From NCBI RefSeq assembly GCF_946885885.1, contig NZ_CAMPHN010000081.1:1-19638 (forward strand): 19,638 nucleotides of DNA, in the 5' to 3' direction. Each line of letters starts with the position of its first letter. Position 1 is the stretch's first letter. The position numbers and the translations under genes are program-made. Below the pieces are notes generated by a model, which was given only the letters and a program-made list of their open reading frames with translations, searched no databases and was not told where the DNA came from. This document shows, piece after piece, positions 7,358-14,797 of the stretch. This DNA is from an uncultured Pseudomonas sp. (GTDB lineage: Bacteria > Pseudomonadota > Gammaproteobacteria > Pseudomonadales > Pseudomonadaceae).

Positions 7358-7537
7358 TCACAGGTCGAAGTCGTATTCGGCCAACTGCTTGTTCAGCCGT
7401 CGCTCTTCGAGGAAGTTATCGATGATGCGGCGCTTGGTCAGGTTGGTTTTCGCCACTTCGACCGGGGCTTCCGCGTCCTCGGCATCTTCTGCGACAAAGT
7501 CTTCATCGAGTTCAAGATCTTCTTTAGCAGTGCTCAT
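7358..7537 (-). CDS. Small acidic protein, PA3496 family
   Basis: The product has 59 residues. The N-terminal two thirds are very acidic (a run rich in Glu and Asp at residues 6-26), followed by a basic, probably helical segment with KRRIIDNFLEERRLNKQL and an acidic end. There is no signal peptide or membrane segment. Its place next to nth and its sequence match the small conserved Pseudomonas protein PA3496, which databases name a putative envelope integrity protein; I recall no experimental function. The ATG at 7537 is preferred because TGGAG lies 8 nt upstream (7548-7552); an in-frame GTG at 7546 would overlap that site. A plausible promoter lies about 180 nt upstream, beyond a 124-bp palindromic repeat that would then be in the leader RNA. 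Confidence 0.82.
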   Translation of the reverse strand: MSTAKEDLELDEDFVAEDAEDAEAPVEVAKTNLTKRRIIDNFLEERRLNKQLAEYDFDL

Positions 7538-7574
7538 CTGTTTCACTCCAGGCTACCAGGGCCATTCAGCTGGC

Positions 7575-7698
7575 GTGAAAACTACTGCGCTCGGTCATGC
7601 TGCGTTGGAAACAGGCTCACACTGCTCATTTACAGCTCGTAAACTCCGCGTGCTCGCCTGTTTCCGCCTTGCCTGACCTTCGCTCGCTACGTTTTCAC
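7575..7698. repeat. 124-bp imperfect palindromic repeat element
   Basis: The ends GTGAAAAC (7575-7582) and GTTTTCAC (7691-7698) are inverse complements. Internal blocks also match between the arms: GGTCA/TGACC, GGAAACAGGC/GCCTGTTTCC and, at the centre, TTTAC-AGCTC-GTAAA (7629-7643). The whole element is centred at about 7636. It has no coding sense I trust. From memory, sequences like this recur in Pseudomonas genomes and are often mis-annotated as short hypothetical proteins; a non-autonomous palindromic repeat is likely. It lies between the PA3496-type gene and nth. Confidence 0.75.
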
Positions 7699-7716
7699 AC
7701 AACCTGATTTGCGCAC

Positions 7717-7745
7717 CTTATAACGGCAAAACCTGGGCGGGTAAA
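7717..7745 (-). promoter_or_regulatory. Candidate promoter of the PA3496-type gene
   Basis: On the minus strand TTTACC (7745-7740) and TATAAG (7722-7717, five of six) are separated by 17 nt. The transcript would start near 7710 and run through the 124-bp palindrome before the start codon at 7537. Weak -35; inference from consensus. Confidence 0.35.
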
Positions 7746-7787
7746 AAAGATTTTTTCAATCGAAATGCGGGCGTTTCTATAGAAAAG

Positions 7788-8426
7788 CTATTCGTCCGAG
7801 ATTTTGTGCTTGTATTCACACAAATCTTCGATGCGGCAACTGCCGCAGCGCGGCTTGCGGGCCTGGCAAACGTAGCGGCCGTGGAGGATCAGCCAGTGGT
7901 GTGAGTCCAAGAGAAATTCCTTGGGGACGAACTTGAGCAGCTTCTTCTCCACCTCGACCACATTCTTGCCGGGAGCTATGCCAGTGCGGTTGCTGACCCG
8001 AAAAATATGGGTGTCCACCGCCATGGTCAACTGACGAAAGGCCGTGTTGAGTACCACGTTGGCGGTCTTGCGACCGACCCCGGGCAGGGCCTCCAGGGCT
8101 TCGCGGGTTTCGGGCACCTGGCCGCCGTGCCGTTCGATTAGCAAGCGGCAGGTTTCGATAACGTTCTTCGCCTTGCTGTTGTACAGACCGATGGTCTTGA
8201 TGTACTCGCTCAAGCCTTCGACGCCCAAGGCATAGATCGCTTCGGGGGTATTGGCCACCGGATACAGCTTGGCGGTGGCCTTGTTGACCCCGACGTCTGT
8301 GGCTTGGGCCGAAAGAATCACCGCAATCAACAGTTCGAACGGCGTGCTATAGGCCAATTCGGTTTTCGGCTCGGGATTGTCCTCGCGCAGACGGCGGAAA
8401 ATCTCGTAGCGTTTGGCCGCGTTCAC
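7788..8426 (-). CDS. nth: Endonuclease III
   Basis: Nth is a bifunctional DNA glycosylase/AP lyase that removes oxidised pyrimidines in base excision repair. The 212-residue protein has the helix-hairpin-helix motif [12 protein letters not shown] with catalytic Lys120, Asp138 in AVDTHIFR, and the C-terminal [4Fe-4S] cluster Cys187-x6-Cys194-x2-Cys197-x5-Cys203; all positions agree with E. coli Nth. It starts at GTG 8426; the rnfE TGA overlaps it in GTGA, so it is the last gene of the rnf operon and probably translationally coupled. The frame is open far upstream (to 9236) inside rnfE, but that part is out of frame with rnfE and meaningless. No T-run terminator is visible after the stop. Confidence 0.97.
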   Translation of the reverse strand: MNAAKRYEIFRRLREDNPEPKTELAYSTPFELLIAVILSAQATDVGVNKATAKLYPVANTPEAIYALGVEGLSEYIKTIGLYNSKAKNVIETCRLLIERHGGQVPETREALEALPGVGRKTANVVLNTAFRQLTMAVDTHIFRVSNRTGIAPGKNVVEVEKKLLKFVPKEFLLDSHHWLILHGRYVCQARKPRCGSCRIEDLCEYKHKISDE

Positions 8427-9133
8427 TCGATCACTCCGGTTACCCTCACGCGGCGGCTTTGCACCGGGGTATCGACCTGGCGGGCTTTGGCGCGCTCGGC
8501 CAGCACCTCGTCGATACGGTTCTTGGCGGCGATCAGCAGGCCCAGAACGATAAAGGCGCCCGGCGGCAGGATCGCCAGGAGGAAGCCGTTGTAGTCGCTG
8601 ACCAGGGTCAGTTGCCAGTCGTTGGCGATCGGGCCGAACAGCAAGTGCATATTGGCCAGGATCGCGCCGGTGCCGAGCAGCTCGCGTACTGCGCCTATCG
8701 CCACCAGCACCACGCCGAAGCCCAGGCCCATCATCAGGCCGTCGTAGGCGGCGCGGGCGGGGTCGTGCTTGGCGGCGAAACCGTCGGCGCGGCCGAGGAT
8801 CACGCAGTTGGTGGTGATCAGCGGAATGAAGATGCCGAGGATCTGGTACAGCTCGTAGGTGAAAGCCTGCATCAGCAATTCGATGCAGGTGGTCAGGGCG
8901 GCAATGATCATCACGAAGGCCGGCAGGCGCACCGCGGTGTTGACCACCCCGCGTACCAGCGACACCGCGGTGTTGGAGCAGATCAGCACCACCGCGCTGG
9001 CCAGTGCCAGGCCCAAGGCGTTGACCGTGGAGTTGCTGACCCCGAGCAGCGGGCACAGGCCGAGCAACTGCACCAGCGCCGGGTTGTTCTTCCACAGGCC
9101 GTTGAGGGTTATCTCGCGATAGCGGGTGCTCAT
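8423..9133 (-). CDS. rnfE: Rnf electron-transport complex subunit E
   Basis: RnfE is an integral inner-membrane subunit of the Rnf (Rsx) complex, which moves electrons between NADH and ferredoxin or other acceptors coupled to ion flow. In E. coli the complex keeps SoxR reduced. The 236-residue protein has about six membrane helices. It carries the two conserved Cys motifs shared with Rnf[10 protein letters not shown] near residue 27 and TTNCVILG near residue 109, proposed to hold an Fe-S centre in the membrane. The C-terminal tail is charged and cytoplasmic. The ATG at 9133 overlaps the rnfG stop (ATGA), and its own stop overlaps the nth GTG. RnfA and RnfE are paralogues; this one is called E by gene order and by its longer C-terminus. 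Confidence 0.97.
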   Translation of the reverse strand: MSTRYREITLNGLWKNNPALVQLLGLCPLLGVSNSTVNALGLALASAVVLICSNTAVSLVRGVVNTAVRLPAFVMIIAALTTCIELLMQAFTYELYQILGIFIPLITTNCVILGRADGFAAKHDPARAAYDGLMMGLGFGVVLVAIGAVRELLGTGAILANMHLLFGPIANDWQLTLVSDYNGFLLAILPPGAFIVLGLLIAAKNRIDEVLAERAKARQVDTPVQSRRVRVTGVIE

Positions 9134-9831
9134 GGCGCGGTTCCTCGCTGATTATCGGTGCTCGGGCTCTGCGGCGCAGGTAGGGCGGAGTCGTCGGCTG
9201 GCGCGCCTTCGGCGAGCAGTTCGCGGCGATGCGCATCGAAGTAAAGCAGGGCGTTATGCACCGCCTTGACCACCGCGCGCGGGGTGATGGTGGCGCCGGC
9301 GAACTGGTCGAATTCGCCGCGGTCTTTCTTCACCGCCCAGCCGGCTTCGTTCGGATTGTTCAATGACTTGCCGGCGAAGGTATTGATCCAGGGGCTTTTG
9401 GCCAGTTCGATCTTGTCGCCCAAACCAGGGGTTTCGCGGTGCCCGACCACGCGCACGCCAGCCAGGCGCCCGTCGGCGTGAATGCCGACCAGCAAGCGGA
9501 TCGCGCCGCTGTAACCGTCCGGTGCGGTGGCCTGGAGGATCACCGCAGCGGCTCGGCCGTCCTTGAGGGCGATATACGCCTGCTGCGGGCTACGGCTGCC
9601 GAGCAACGGGTCTTGCACGGCGATGCTGTTATCCAGCAGATGGTTGTCGTAGCTGCCGGACGGCAGGATTTCGCCCAGGGCGCGCACTTGGGCTTCGCGG
9701 GCGGAGGCTTCGATGCGGCTGGCGGTGGCTTGCTGGATCAGGGTCACGGTGCCCACCGTGACCACGGCGAACAGGCCGAGTACCGCACTGTTTTTCAGCA
9801 TCGAACGGCTGATTTCGGGAAGCATGTTCAT
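9130..9831 (-). CDS. rnfG: Rnf electron-transport complex subunit G
   Basis: RnfG is anchored by one N-terminal membrane helix (about residues 12-32), with the rest periplasmic, and carries covalently bound FMN. The 233-residue protein has the FMN-binding domain with the flavinylation motif AGATIT; by family rule the flavin is attached to the last threonine (Thr183). The conserved segment [13 protein letters not shown] is at 130-142. Flavin attachment needs the ApbE transferase, not encoded here. The start at 9831 (ATG overlapping the rnfD TGA as ATGA) is taken over a second ATG two codons later at 9825. The C-terminal tail beyond about residue 205 is Pro/Ala rich and low in conservation. Confidence 0.96.
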   Translation of the reverse strand: MNMLPEISRSMLKNSAVLGLFAVVTVGTVTLIQQATASRIEASAREAQVRALGEILPSGSYDNHLLDNSIAVQDPLLGSRSPQQAYIALKDGRAAAVILQATAPDGYSGAIRLLVGIHADGRLAGVRVVGHRETPGLGDKIELAKSPWINTFAGKSLNNPNEAGWAVKKDRGEFDQFAGATITPRAVVKAVHNALLYFDAHRRELLAEGAPADDSALPAPQSPSTDNQRGTAP

Positions 9832-10859
9832 TCGCCCAACTTGAAGCCGCGGCTCGGCTTGCGATGACCGTAGGTACGCGGCCGGGTGTAGTAATCGATG
9901 GTCGGTGCCGCCAGGTTCATCAACAGCACGGCGAACGCCACCGCATCCGGGTAGCCGCCCCAGGCGCGGATCACATAGACCAGCACGCCGACGCCGATAC
10001 CGAAGATCAGCCGCCCCAGGTTGCTGGTGGCGCCGGAGACCGGGTCGGTGACGATAAAGAAGGCGCCGAGCATGGTCGCGCCGCTCAGCAGGTGAAACAG
10101 CGGCGAGCCGTGGGAGTCCGAGCCGCTGCCGTTCCAGAACAGCAGGCTCATGACGAATAGCCCAGCGAGCATGCCCAGCGGCGCATGCCAGGTGAACAGG
10201 CGCTTGTGCAGCAGGTACAAACCGCCGGCGAGGAATGCCAGGTTGACCGCTTCGCTGGCCATGCCGCCGAAGTAGCCGAACGCCGGATTCTGTTGCCAGA
10301 GTTCTTCCATGGTCAGGCTTTTGTTGACCTTCAGGGCGTCCAGCGCTGTGGCTTGCACCCAGCCGTCCGGCAACTGGGCCAGGCCCAGCACCTGCTGCAG
10401 GCCACCGAGCAGGTCGACGCTGTGCGGCGCGGGCCAGCGGGTCATCTCCAGCGGGAAGGAAATCAACACCACCACGTAGCCGAGCATCGCCGGGTTGAAC
10501 GGGTTTTGCCCGAGACCGCCGTACAGTTGCTTGCCGAATACGATGGCGAACCCGCAGGCGATCAACGTCAGCCACCAGGGCGAGTAGGGCGGCAGGGCCA
10601 GGGCCAATAGCACCGCAGTGACCAGGGCGCTGTAGTCCTTGAGGAAGAAACCCAGCGGGCGCTTGCGCAAGGCCAGGATGGCCGCCTCGAAACCCAGGGC
10701 GCAGGCGCTGGCCCAGAGCAGGTTGTACAGGGTGCCGGCGCCGAACAGCCAGGTCAGCGCCAATATGCCGGGCACGGTGGCGAGCATGACCTGCAGCATC
10801 ACCTGCTGGGTCCGGTTGCTGCCCTTGGCGTGGGGCGATGTGATGCGGGGCAGGGCCAT
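9828..10859 (-). CDS. rnfD: Rnf electron-transport complex subunit D
   Basis: RnfD is the large polytopic membrane subunit (343 residues, about nine or ten hydrophobic helices), homologous to NqrB of the sodium-pumping NADH:quinone reductase, and carries a second covalent FMN. The likely flavinylation threonine is Thr171 in VQATALDAL, aligned with the SGATAL motif of NqrB; this is inference. Conserved motifs [12 protein letters not shown] (117-128) and [15 protein letters not shown] support the family. The ATG at 10859 has GGAG at 10865-10868 with a 5-nt spacer, so it has its own ribosome site, unlike the other overlapping rnf genes. The 142 nt before it contain a REP-like hairpin. Its stop overlaps rnfG by 4 nt. 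Confidence 0.96.
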   Translation of the reverse strand: MALPRITSPHAKGSNRTQQVMLQVMLATVPGILALTWLFGAGTLYNLLWASACALGFEAAILALRKRPLGFFLKDYSALVTAVLLALALPPYSPWWLTLIACGFAIVFGKQLYGGLGQNPFNPAMLGYVVVLISFPLEMTRWPAPHSVDLLGGLQQVLGLAQLPDGWVQATALDALKVNKSLTMEELWQQNPAFGYFGGMASEAVNLAFLAGGLYLLHKRLFTWHAPLGMLAGLFVMSLLFWNGSGSDSHGSPLFHLLSGATMLGAFFIVTDPVSGATSNLGRLIFGIGVGVLVYVIRAWGGYPDAVAFAVLLMNLAAPTIDYYTRPRTYGHRKPSRGFKLGE

Positions 10860-10923
10860 TGGCGCTCCGGTTAGTGTCTTGCGTAGGCTGCGCCGCGCGC
10901 GGCCTGGATAACTGTTCAAAACC

Positions 10924-10998
10924 TAATCCGGATCTGTTCCGGGACAATCATTGGCAGACATGTGTGGCGTAGCTTTCCCGGATTGCATCCGGGCTACG
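10924..10998 (-). repeat. REP-like palindrome, copy 2, inside the rnf operon
   Basis: On the minus strand this holds TAGCCCGGATGCAATCCGGG (10996-10977), identical to copy 1 near 1402. Its core stem CCCGGAT/ATCCGGG (10977-10993) has a 3-nt loop, and CGTAGC (10968-10973) can pair with GCTACG (10993-10998) to extend it. A degenerate partner (AATCCGGAT then CCGGGA, 10925-10944) lies about 30 nt away. It fills the only gap in the rnf operon, between the rnfC stop and the rnfD start. Confidence 0.7.
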
Positions 10999-11001
10999 GG
11001 G

Positions 11002-13503
11002 TTAGCCTGCATGCTCCTGTAATTTACTTTCGGCTTGCGCCAGGCGCTCGCGCGCCGCTGCCAGGGCTTCGGCCGCGCTGCTGTCGTCGCGCTCCAGTTT
11101 GCGCAAGTCAGCGCGGGCGAAGGCGACTTCGGTTTTCAATGCGCGGGTGGTCTCGTCGACTGGACGCTTGTCGCTGCGGACCAGCTCCGGTGCCGGTTTG
11201 TTCGAGGCCTCTTCGGCGGCATGCAGGGCTTGCTCGGCATTGGCCAGGGCATCGCGCAGCTTGCTCAGTTCGGCTTCGTCGCTGCCGGCTTTCTCCGCTT
11301 TCTTCAGTTCCGCGCGTTTCATCGCCAGTTCGATCTTGGCTTTCTTCAGCGCGTCGATTTCCGGGGTAGAGTGCGCGGCCGGTGCGGGAGCCGCGGGCGC
11401 CTGGCTTTCCAGGCTGGACAAGAGTTGCTCGGCGGCTTGCAGCTGGTCGCGCAGCTGTTGCAGTTCGTTTTGCTGCTCCTCGCTTGGCGCTTCGAGCTTC
11501 TCCAGCTTGCGCACCTGGGCGCGCAGCATGGCGGCATCGATCTTGGCTTTTTTCAGCGCGCCATCGTCGGCGGCAGACTTTGTGCTTGGTGCAGGTGCTT
11601 CAACCTGCAGGCCGGCGAGCAATTTCTCCGCCGCCTCCAATTGGCCGCGCAGCTGTTGCAGTTCGTTGTGCTGTTCTTCGTTTGGCGCCTCGAGCTTTTC
11701 CAGCTTGCGCACCTGAGCGCGCAGCATGGCGGCGTCGATCTTGGCCTTTTTCAGGGCGCCATCGTCGACTGCCGGGGCGGCCGTTGCGGGGGCGGACGCC
11801 ATGGCCGCATCCAGGGCCTGCTGCGCGGCCGTCGCGGCGCTGCGCAGTTCGTCGACCTGGGCCTGCATTTCCGCAGTGGCATGGGCGGCCAGCTGCTTTT
11901 CGGCTTTCTTCAGCGCGACCTGGGCCATGCTGGCCTCTATCTTCAGCTTTTTCTGCGCATCGCTAAGCCCGGCCGGTTTGGCCGCTGGCGCTACGCTGTT
12001 TACGGCGTTGCTGGCAGTCGGTGCTTCGGCTTGTGCGGCTTTGGCACGAGCGGCGCGCTCGGCCCGGGCCTGGCGTTCGGCTTCCTTCTGTTCTTCGGCG
12101 CGGCGCAGGCGCTCCTGGCGCAATTCGAAGCGCTGCTTGGAATGCTCGGCCTTGAGCTGCTTCTGTTCCAGGTCGCGAATCTCGCCCTTGGCCGCGCGGT
12201 AGTACTGCACCAGCGGGATGCTCGAAGGGCAGACGTAAGCGCAGGCACCGCATTCGATGCAATCGAACAGGTTATGCGCCTTGAGCTGCTCGTGTTCCTG
12301 GCCGATGGCGAAGAAGTGCAGCTGTTGCGGCAGCAAACTGGCCGGGCAGGCCTCGGCGCATTCGCCGCAGCGGATGCACGGCATGACCGGCGGCGGTGGC
12401 GGCAGTTCGGCTGTGGTGGCGGCGAGCAGGCAGTTGGTGGTCTTGATCAGCGGCACGTCGAAATCGGGCAGGGTAAAGCCCATCATCGGCCCGCCCATGA
12501 TCAGGCGGTTGAGCTTGCCGCGATCCAGCCCGGCGAACTCCAGCAGCTCGGCGACCGGGGTGCCGAGCAGCGCCTCGACGTTCATCGGCCGCGCCAGGGC
12601 CTCGCCGGTAAGGGTGGTGATGCGTGCGATCAGCGGTTTGCCGAGCAACACCGCATCATGGATCGCCACGGCGCTGCCGACGTTCTGGCAGAGGATGCCG
12701 ATATCCGCAGGCAGGCCGCCCGAGGGCACTTCGACGCCGGTGAGAATCTGGATCAGCTGCTTCTCGCCGCCGGACGGGTACTTGGTCGGGAACACCCGCA
12801 CGCTGAACGGCCGCGGGCCAATCGCCGCTTTGATTGCGGCGATGGCTTCGGGCTTGTTGTCCTCGATGCCGATCAGCACCTGCTCTGGCTGGATCAGGTG
12901 CGCGAGTATCTCGATGCCGCTGACCAGTTCGCTGGCTTTCTCGCGCATCAGCAGATCGTCGGCGGTGATATAGGGCTCGCACTCGGTGCCGTTGATGATC
13001 AGCGTATGGATCTTCTGCGTCGGCCGCGCGGTGAGCTTCACCGCGGTGGGGAAGCCGGCACCACCGAGGCCACTGATACCGGCCTGGCGAATGATCTCCA
13101 GTACGGCGCCGGCATCGAGTTCGCGGTAGTCCGGGTGCGGCCTCAACTCGGTCCATTGCTCCAGGCCGTCGCTGTCGATGACGATGGCCGGCGCCAGCAT
13201 GCCCGATACGTGCGGGTACGGCTGCGGGCCGATAAAGCTGACGATGCCGGAGGTCGGTGCATGCACCGGCACGCTGACGAAACCGTTGGCTGCGGCGATC
13301 AGCTGACCTTTGCGCACGTATTCGCCGAGGGCGACCACAGGTTCGGCGGCTGCGCCAATGTGCTGGTTGAGCGGCAGCACCAGACGCTTGGGCAGCGGCG
13401 CGGGCTGGATCGGTGTGCGGTTCGACAGGGTTTTACGTTCCGCCGGGTGAATGCCGCCGGGAATGTCCCACACCTTGGCGTCGTGGTTATGCATCGCCGT
13501 CAT
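11002..13503 (-). CDS. rnfC: Rnf electron-transport complex subunit C, repeat-extended
   Basis: RnfC is the peripheral cytoplasmic subunit that takes electrons from NADH. The 833-residue protein is longer than the E. coli homologue (about 740). The N-terminal part has the NADH/FMN fold with [12 protein letters not shown] at 145-156 and the SLBB-type region. Two ferredoxin motifs follow: Cys376/379/382/386 and Cys415/418/421/425. From about 440 the chain is Lys/Glu/Ala-rich and predicted coiled coil. It contains about five related helical repeats (near 520, 583-629, 649-695, 718-760 and 788-828). The rnfB stop overlaps the ATG at 13503 (ATGA); a second ATG three codons later is possible. A long antisense open frame across this gene is an artefact of its composition. 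Confidence 0.96.
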   Translation of the reverse strand: MTAMHNHDAKVWDIPGGIHPAERKTLSNRTPIQPAPLPKRLVLPLNQHIGAAAEPVVALGEYVRKGQLIAAANGFVSVPVHAPTSGIVSFIGPQPYPHVSGMLAPAIVIDSDGLEQWTELRPHPDYRELDAGAVLEIIRQAGISGLGGAGFPTAVKLTARPTQKIHTLIINGTECEPYITADDLLMREKASELVSGIEILAHLIQPEQVLIGIEDNKPEAIAAIKAAIGPRPFSVRVFPTKYPSGGEKQLIQILTGVEVPSGGLPADIGILCQNVGSAVAIHDAVLLGKPLIARITTLTGEALARPMNVEALLGTPVAELLEFAGLDRGKLNRLIMGGPMMGFTLPDFDVPLIKTTNCLLAATTAELPPPPPVMPCIRCGECAEACPASLLPQQLHFFAIGQEHEQLKAHNLFDCIECGACAYVCPSSIPLVQYYRAAKGEIRDLEQKQLKAEHSKQRFELRQERLRRAEEQKEAERQARAERAARAKAAQAEAPTASNAVNSVAPAAKPAGLSDAQKKLKIEASMAQVALKKAEKQLAAHATAEMQAQVDELRSAATAAQQALDAAMASAPATAAPAVDDGALKKAKIDAAMLRAQVRKLEKLEAPNEEQHNELQQLRGQLEAAEKLLAGLQVEAPAPSTKSAADDGALKKAKIDAAMLRAQVRKLEKLEAPSEEQQNELQQLRDQLQAAEQLLSSLESQAPAAPAPAAHSTPEIDALKKAKIELAMKRAELKKAEKAGSDEAELSKLRDALANAEQALHAAEEASNKPAPELVRSDKRPVDETTRALKTEVAFARADLRKLERDDSSAAEALAAARERLAQAESKLQEHAG
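11419..11757 (-). repeat. 198-nt direct repeat within rnfC
   Basis: Codons for residues 583-629 (11617-11757) and 649-695 (11419-11559) repeat with an offset of 198 nt. Over the 110 nt I compared base by base (11461-11570 against 11659-11768) there are 11 differences, about 90 percent identity, with only two amino-acid changes (Asn/Ser and His/Gln). Weaker copies of the same helical unit flank it on both sides. Confidence 0.85.
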
Positions 13504-14075
13504 GCCGCCTGCCCCCGATCGCTGGCGATCAATTGTCCAGGTGCCAAGGGTTTGCTCCACTTCCAGGTCTGTAGGTTGCTGCCCACTTCGATCATGTCGA
13601 TGCAGTCCACCGGGCAAGGCTCGACGCACAGGTCGCAGCCGGTGCATTCGGAAACGATCACCGTGTGCATCTGCTTGGCCGCGCCGAGAATGGCGTCCAC
13701 CGGGCAGGCCTGGATGCATTTGGTACAGCCGATGCACTCGGCTTCGCGGATATAGGCGACCATCTGCGGCTTTTCGCCTTCCACCGCATCCAGGGGCTCG
13801 GCTTCGACATCCAGCAGGTCGGCCAGGGCCTGAATCGTCGCTTCGCCGCCCGGCGGGCACTTGTTGATCTTGTCGCCAGCGGCAATCGCCTCGGCGTAGG
13901 GCTTGCAGCCGGGGTAGCCGCATTGGCCGCACTGGGTTTGCGGCAGCAGGGCGTTGACCTGCTCGGCAATCGGGTCGCCCTCGACCTTGAAACGCACCGC
14001 GGCGAAACCGAGGATCGCCCCGCCCACCAGGCACAGGGCGAGCAGCGCCAGTACGGCGATCAGCACCACACTCAT
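13500..14075 (-). CDS. rnfB: Rnf electron-transport complex subunit B
   Basis: RnfB is an Fe-S protein of 191 residues tethered to the inner membrane by one N-terminal helix (residues 3-27). It carries the RnfB-type four-cysteine domain (Cys49, Cys52, Cys57, Cys73; [10 protein letters not shown]) and then two ferredoxin-like 4Fe-4S motifs starting at Cys114 ([12 protein letters not shown]) and Cys144 ([12 protein letters not shown]). It relays electrons between RnfC and the membrane subunits or soluble ferredoxin. The ATG at 14075 overlaps the rnfA stop, and its own stop overlaps rnfC, both as ATGA. The length is that of the short proteobacterial form, without the extra ferredoxin domains of acetogens. 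Confidence 0.97.
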   Translation of the reverse strand: MSVVLIAVLALLALCLVGGAILGFAAVRFKVEGDPIAEQVNALLPQTQCGQCGYPGCKPYAEAIAAGDKINKCPPGGEATIQALADLLDVEAEPLDAVEGEKPQMVAYIREAECIGCTKCIQACPVDAILGAAKQMHTVIVSECTGCDLCVEPCPVDCIDMIEVGSNLQTWKWSKPLAPGQLIASDRGQAA

Positions 14076-14656
14076 AGCTTGATCAACCCGGTAAAGCCCA
14101 TAAAGGCCAGGGACATCAAACCCGCGGTGACCATACCGATGGCGGCACCCTGAAACGATTTCGGCACATCGGCGATGGCGATACGTTCGCGCATGGCGGC
14201 GAACAGCACCAGCACCAGGGAAAAGCCCAACCCGGCGGCGAAACCGTTGGCGGTGGCGGTGATAAAGGTGAACTCGGCCTTGTTGGCGTTGAGCAGGGCC
14301 ACGCCGAGGACGATGCAGTTGGTGGTGATCAGCGGCAGGAAAATGCCGAGCACACGATACAGCAGCGGGCTGGTCTTATTCACCACCATCTCGGTGAACT
14401 GCACCACCACGGCGATCACCAGGATAAAGCTGATGGTGCGCAGGAACTCGATATCCAGCGGCTTGAGCACGTACTGCTGGATCAGGTAACTGCACATCGC
14501 CGCCAGGGTCAGCACGAAGGTGGTGGCGAGCGACAGGCCGATGGCCGTCTCGATCTTCTTCGACACGCCCATGAACGGACACAGGCCGAGGAACTGCACC
14601 AGTACGAAGTTGTTGACCAGGATGGCGCTGACCATGATCAAGGCGAGTTCGGTCAT
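14072..14656 (-). CDS. rnfA: Rnf electron-transport complex subunit A
   Basis: RnfA is the first rnf gene and an integral membrane subunit of 194 residues with six hydrophobic helices. It is a paralogue of RnfE, inverted in the membrane relative to it. The conserved cysteines are in FLGLCPFMG (Cys26) and TTNCIVLG (about Cys113), the proposed ligands of a membrane-embedded Fe-S centre between RnfA and RnfE. No good Shine-Dalgarno precedes the ATG at 14656. The 141-bp leader between metG and rnfA holds a TTGACA box and two hairpins, so this is the probable operon start, although read-through from metG is possible. Confidence 0.97.
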   Translation of the reverse strand: MTELALIMVSAILVNNFVLVQFLGLCPFMGVSKKIETAIGLSLATTFVLTLAAMCSYLIQQYVLKPLDIEFLRTISFILVIAVVVQFTEMVVNKTSPLLYRVLGIFLPLITTNCIVLGVALLNANKAEFTFITATANGFAAGLGFSLVLVLFAAMRERIAIADVPKSFQGAAIGMVTAGLMSLAFMGFTGLIKL

Positions 14657-14714
14657 CGGGTTACCGTTGTGCTCTGAAAAGGGCCGTGGAAAGGGCGGCT
14701 ATTATCGGTAAGCC

Positions 14715-14752
14715 GATCCAGCCAGACAAGCTGGATCAGCCACCTTGAGGTG
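14715..14752 (-). promoter_or_regulatory. Two hairpins in the rnfA leader
   Basis: GATCCAGC (14715-14722) and GCTGGATC (14730-14737) form an 8-bp perfect stem with a 7-nt loop. CACCT-TG-AGGTG (14741-14752) is a second dyad just upstream in the minus direction. Neither is followed by a T-run. They lie in the 5' leader of rnfA downstream of the candidate promoter and could be operators or RNA structures. Confidence 0.4.
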
Positions 14753-14754
14753 TC

Positions 14755-14783
14755 GGCATAAGGCTAGCAGCTCACAGTGTCAA
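14755..14783 (-). promoter_or_regulatory. Candidate promoter of the rnf operon
   Basis: On the minus strand a perfect TTGACA (14783-14778) is followed after 17 nt by TATGCC (14760-14755), only three of six matches to the -10 consensus. It lies about 100 nt before rnfA and just after the metG stop. The weak -10 could imply an activator. Confidence 0.35.
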
Positions 14784-14797
14784 TGGGCTGCCCGGGC

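Noticed and set aside
7389..7676. 95-codon plus-strand frame over the PA3496-type gene and the palindrome
   Set aside because: Half is antisense to the small gene and half is translation of the palindromic repeat; this type of frame is a known annotation artefact.
8427..9236. Upstream extension of the nth frame through rnfE
   Set aside because: The extension is Arg/Pro-rich out-of-frame translation of rnfE. The GTG at 8426 gives the correct Nth length.
11035..13755. 906-codon open frame on the plus strand, antisense to rnfC
   Set aside because: It lies wholly opposite rnfC and rnfB, whose motifs are unmistakable. Long antisense frames are expected in high-GC genes with Ala/Lys/Glu-rich repeats; its composition (Gly, Leu, Phe, Gln rich) shows no domain.
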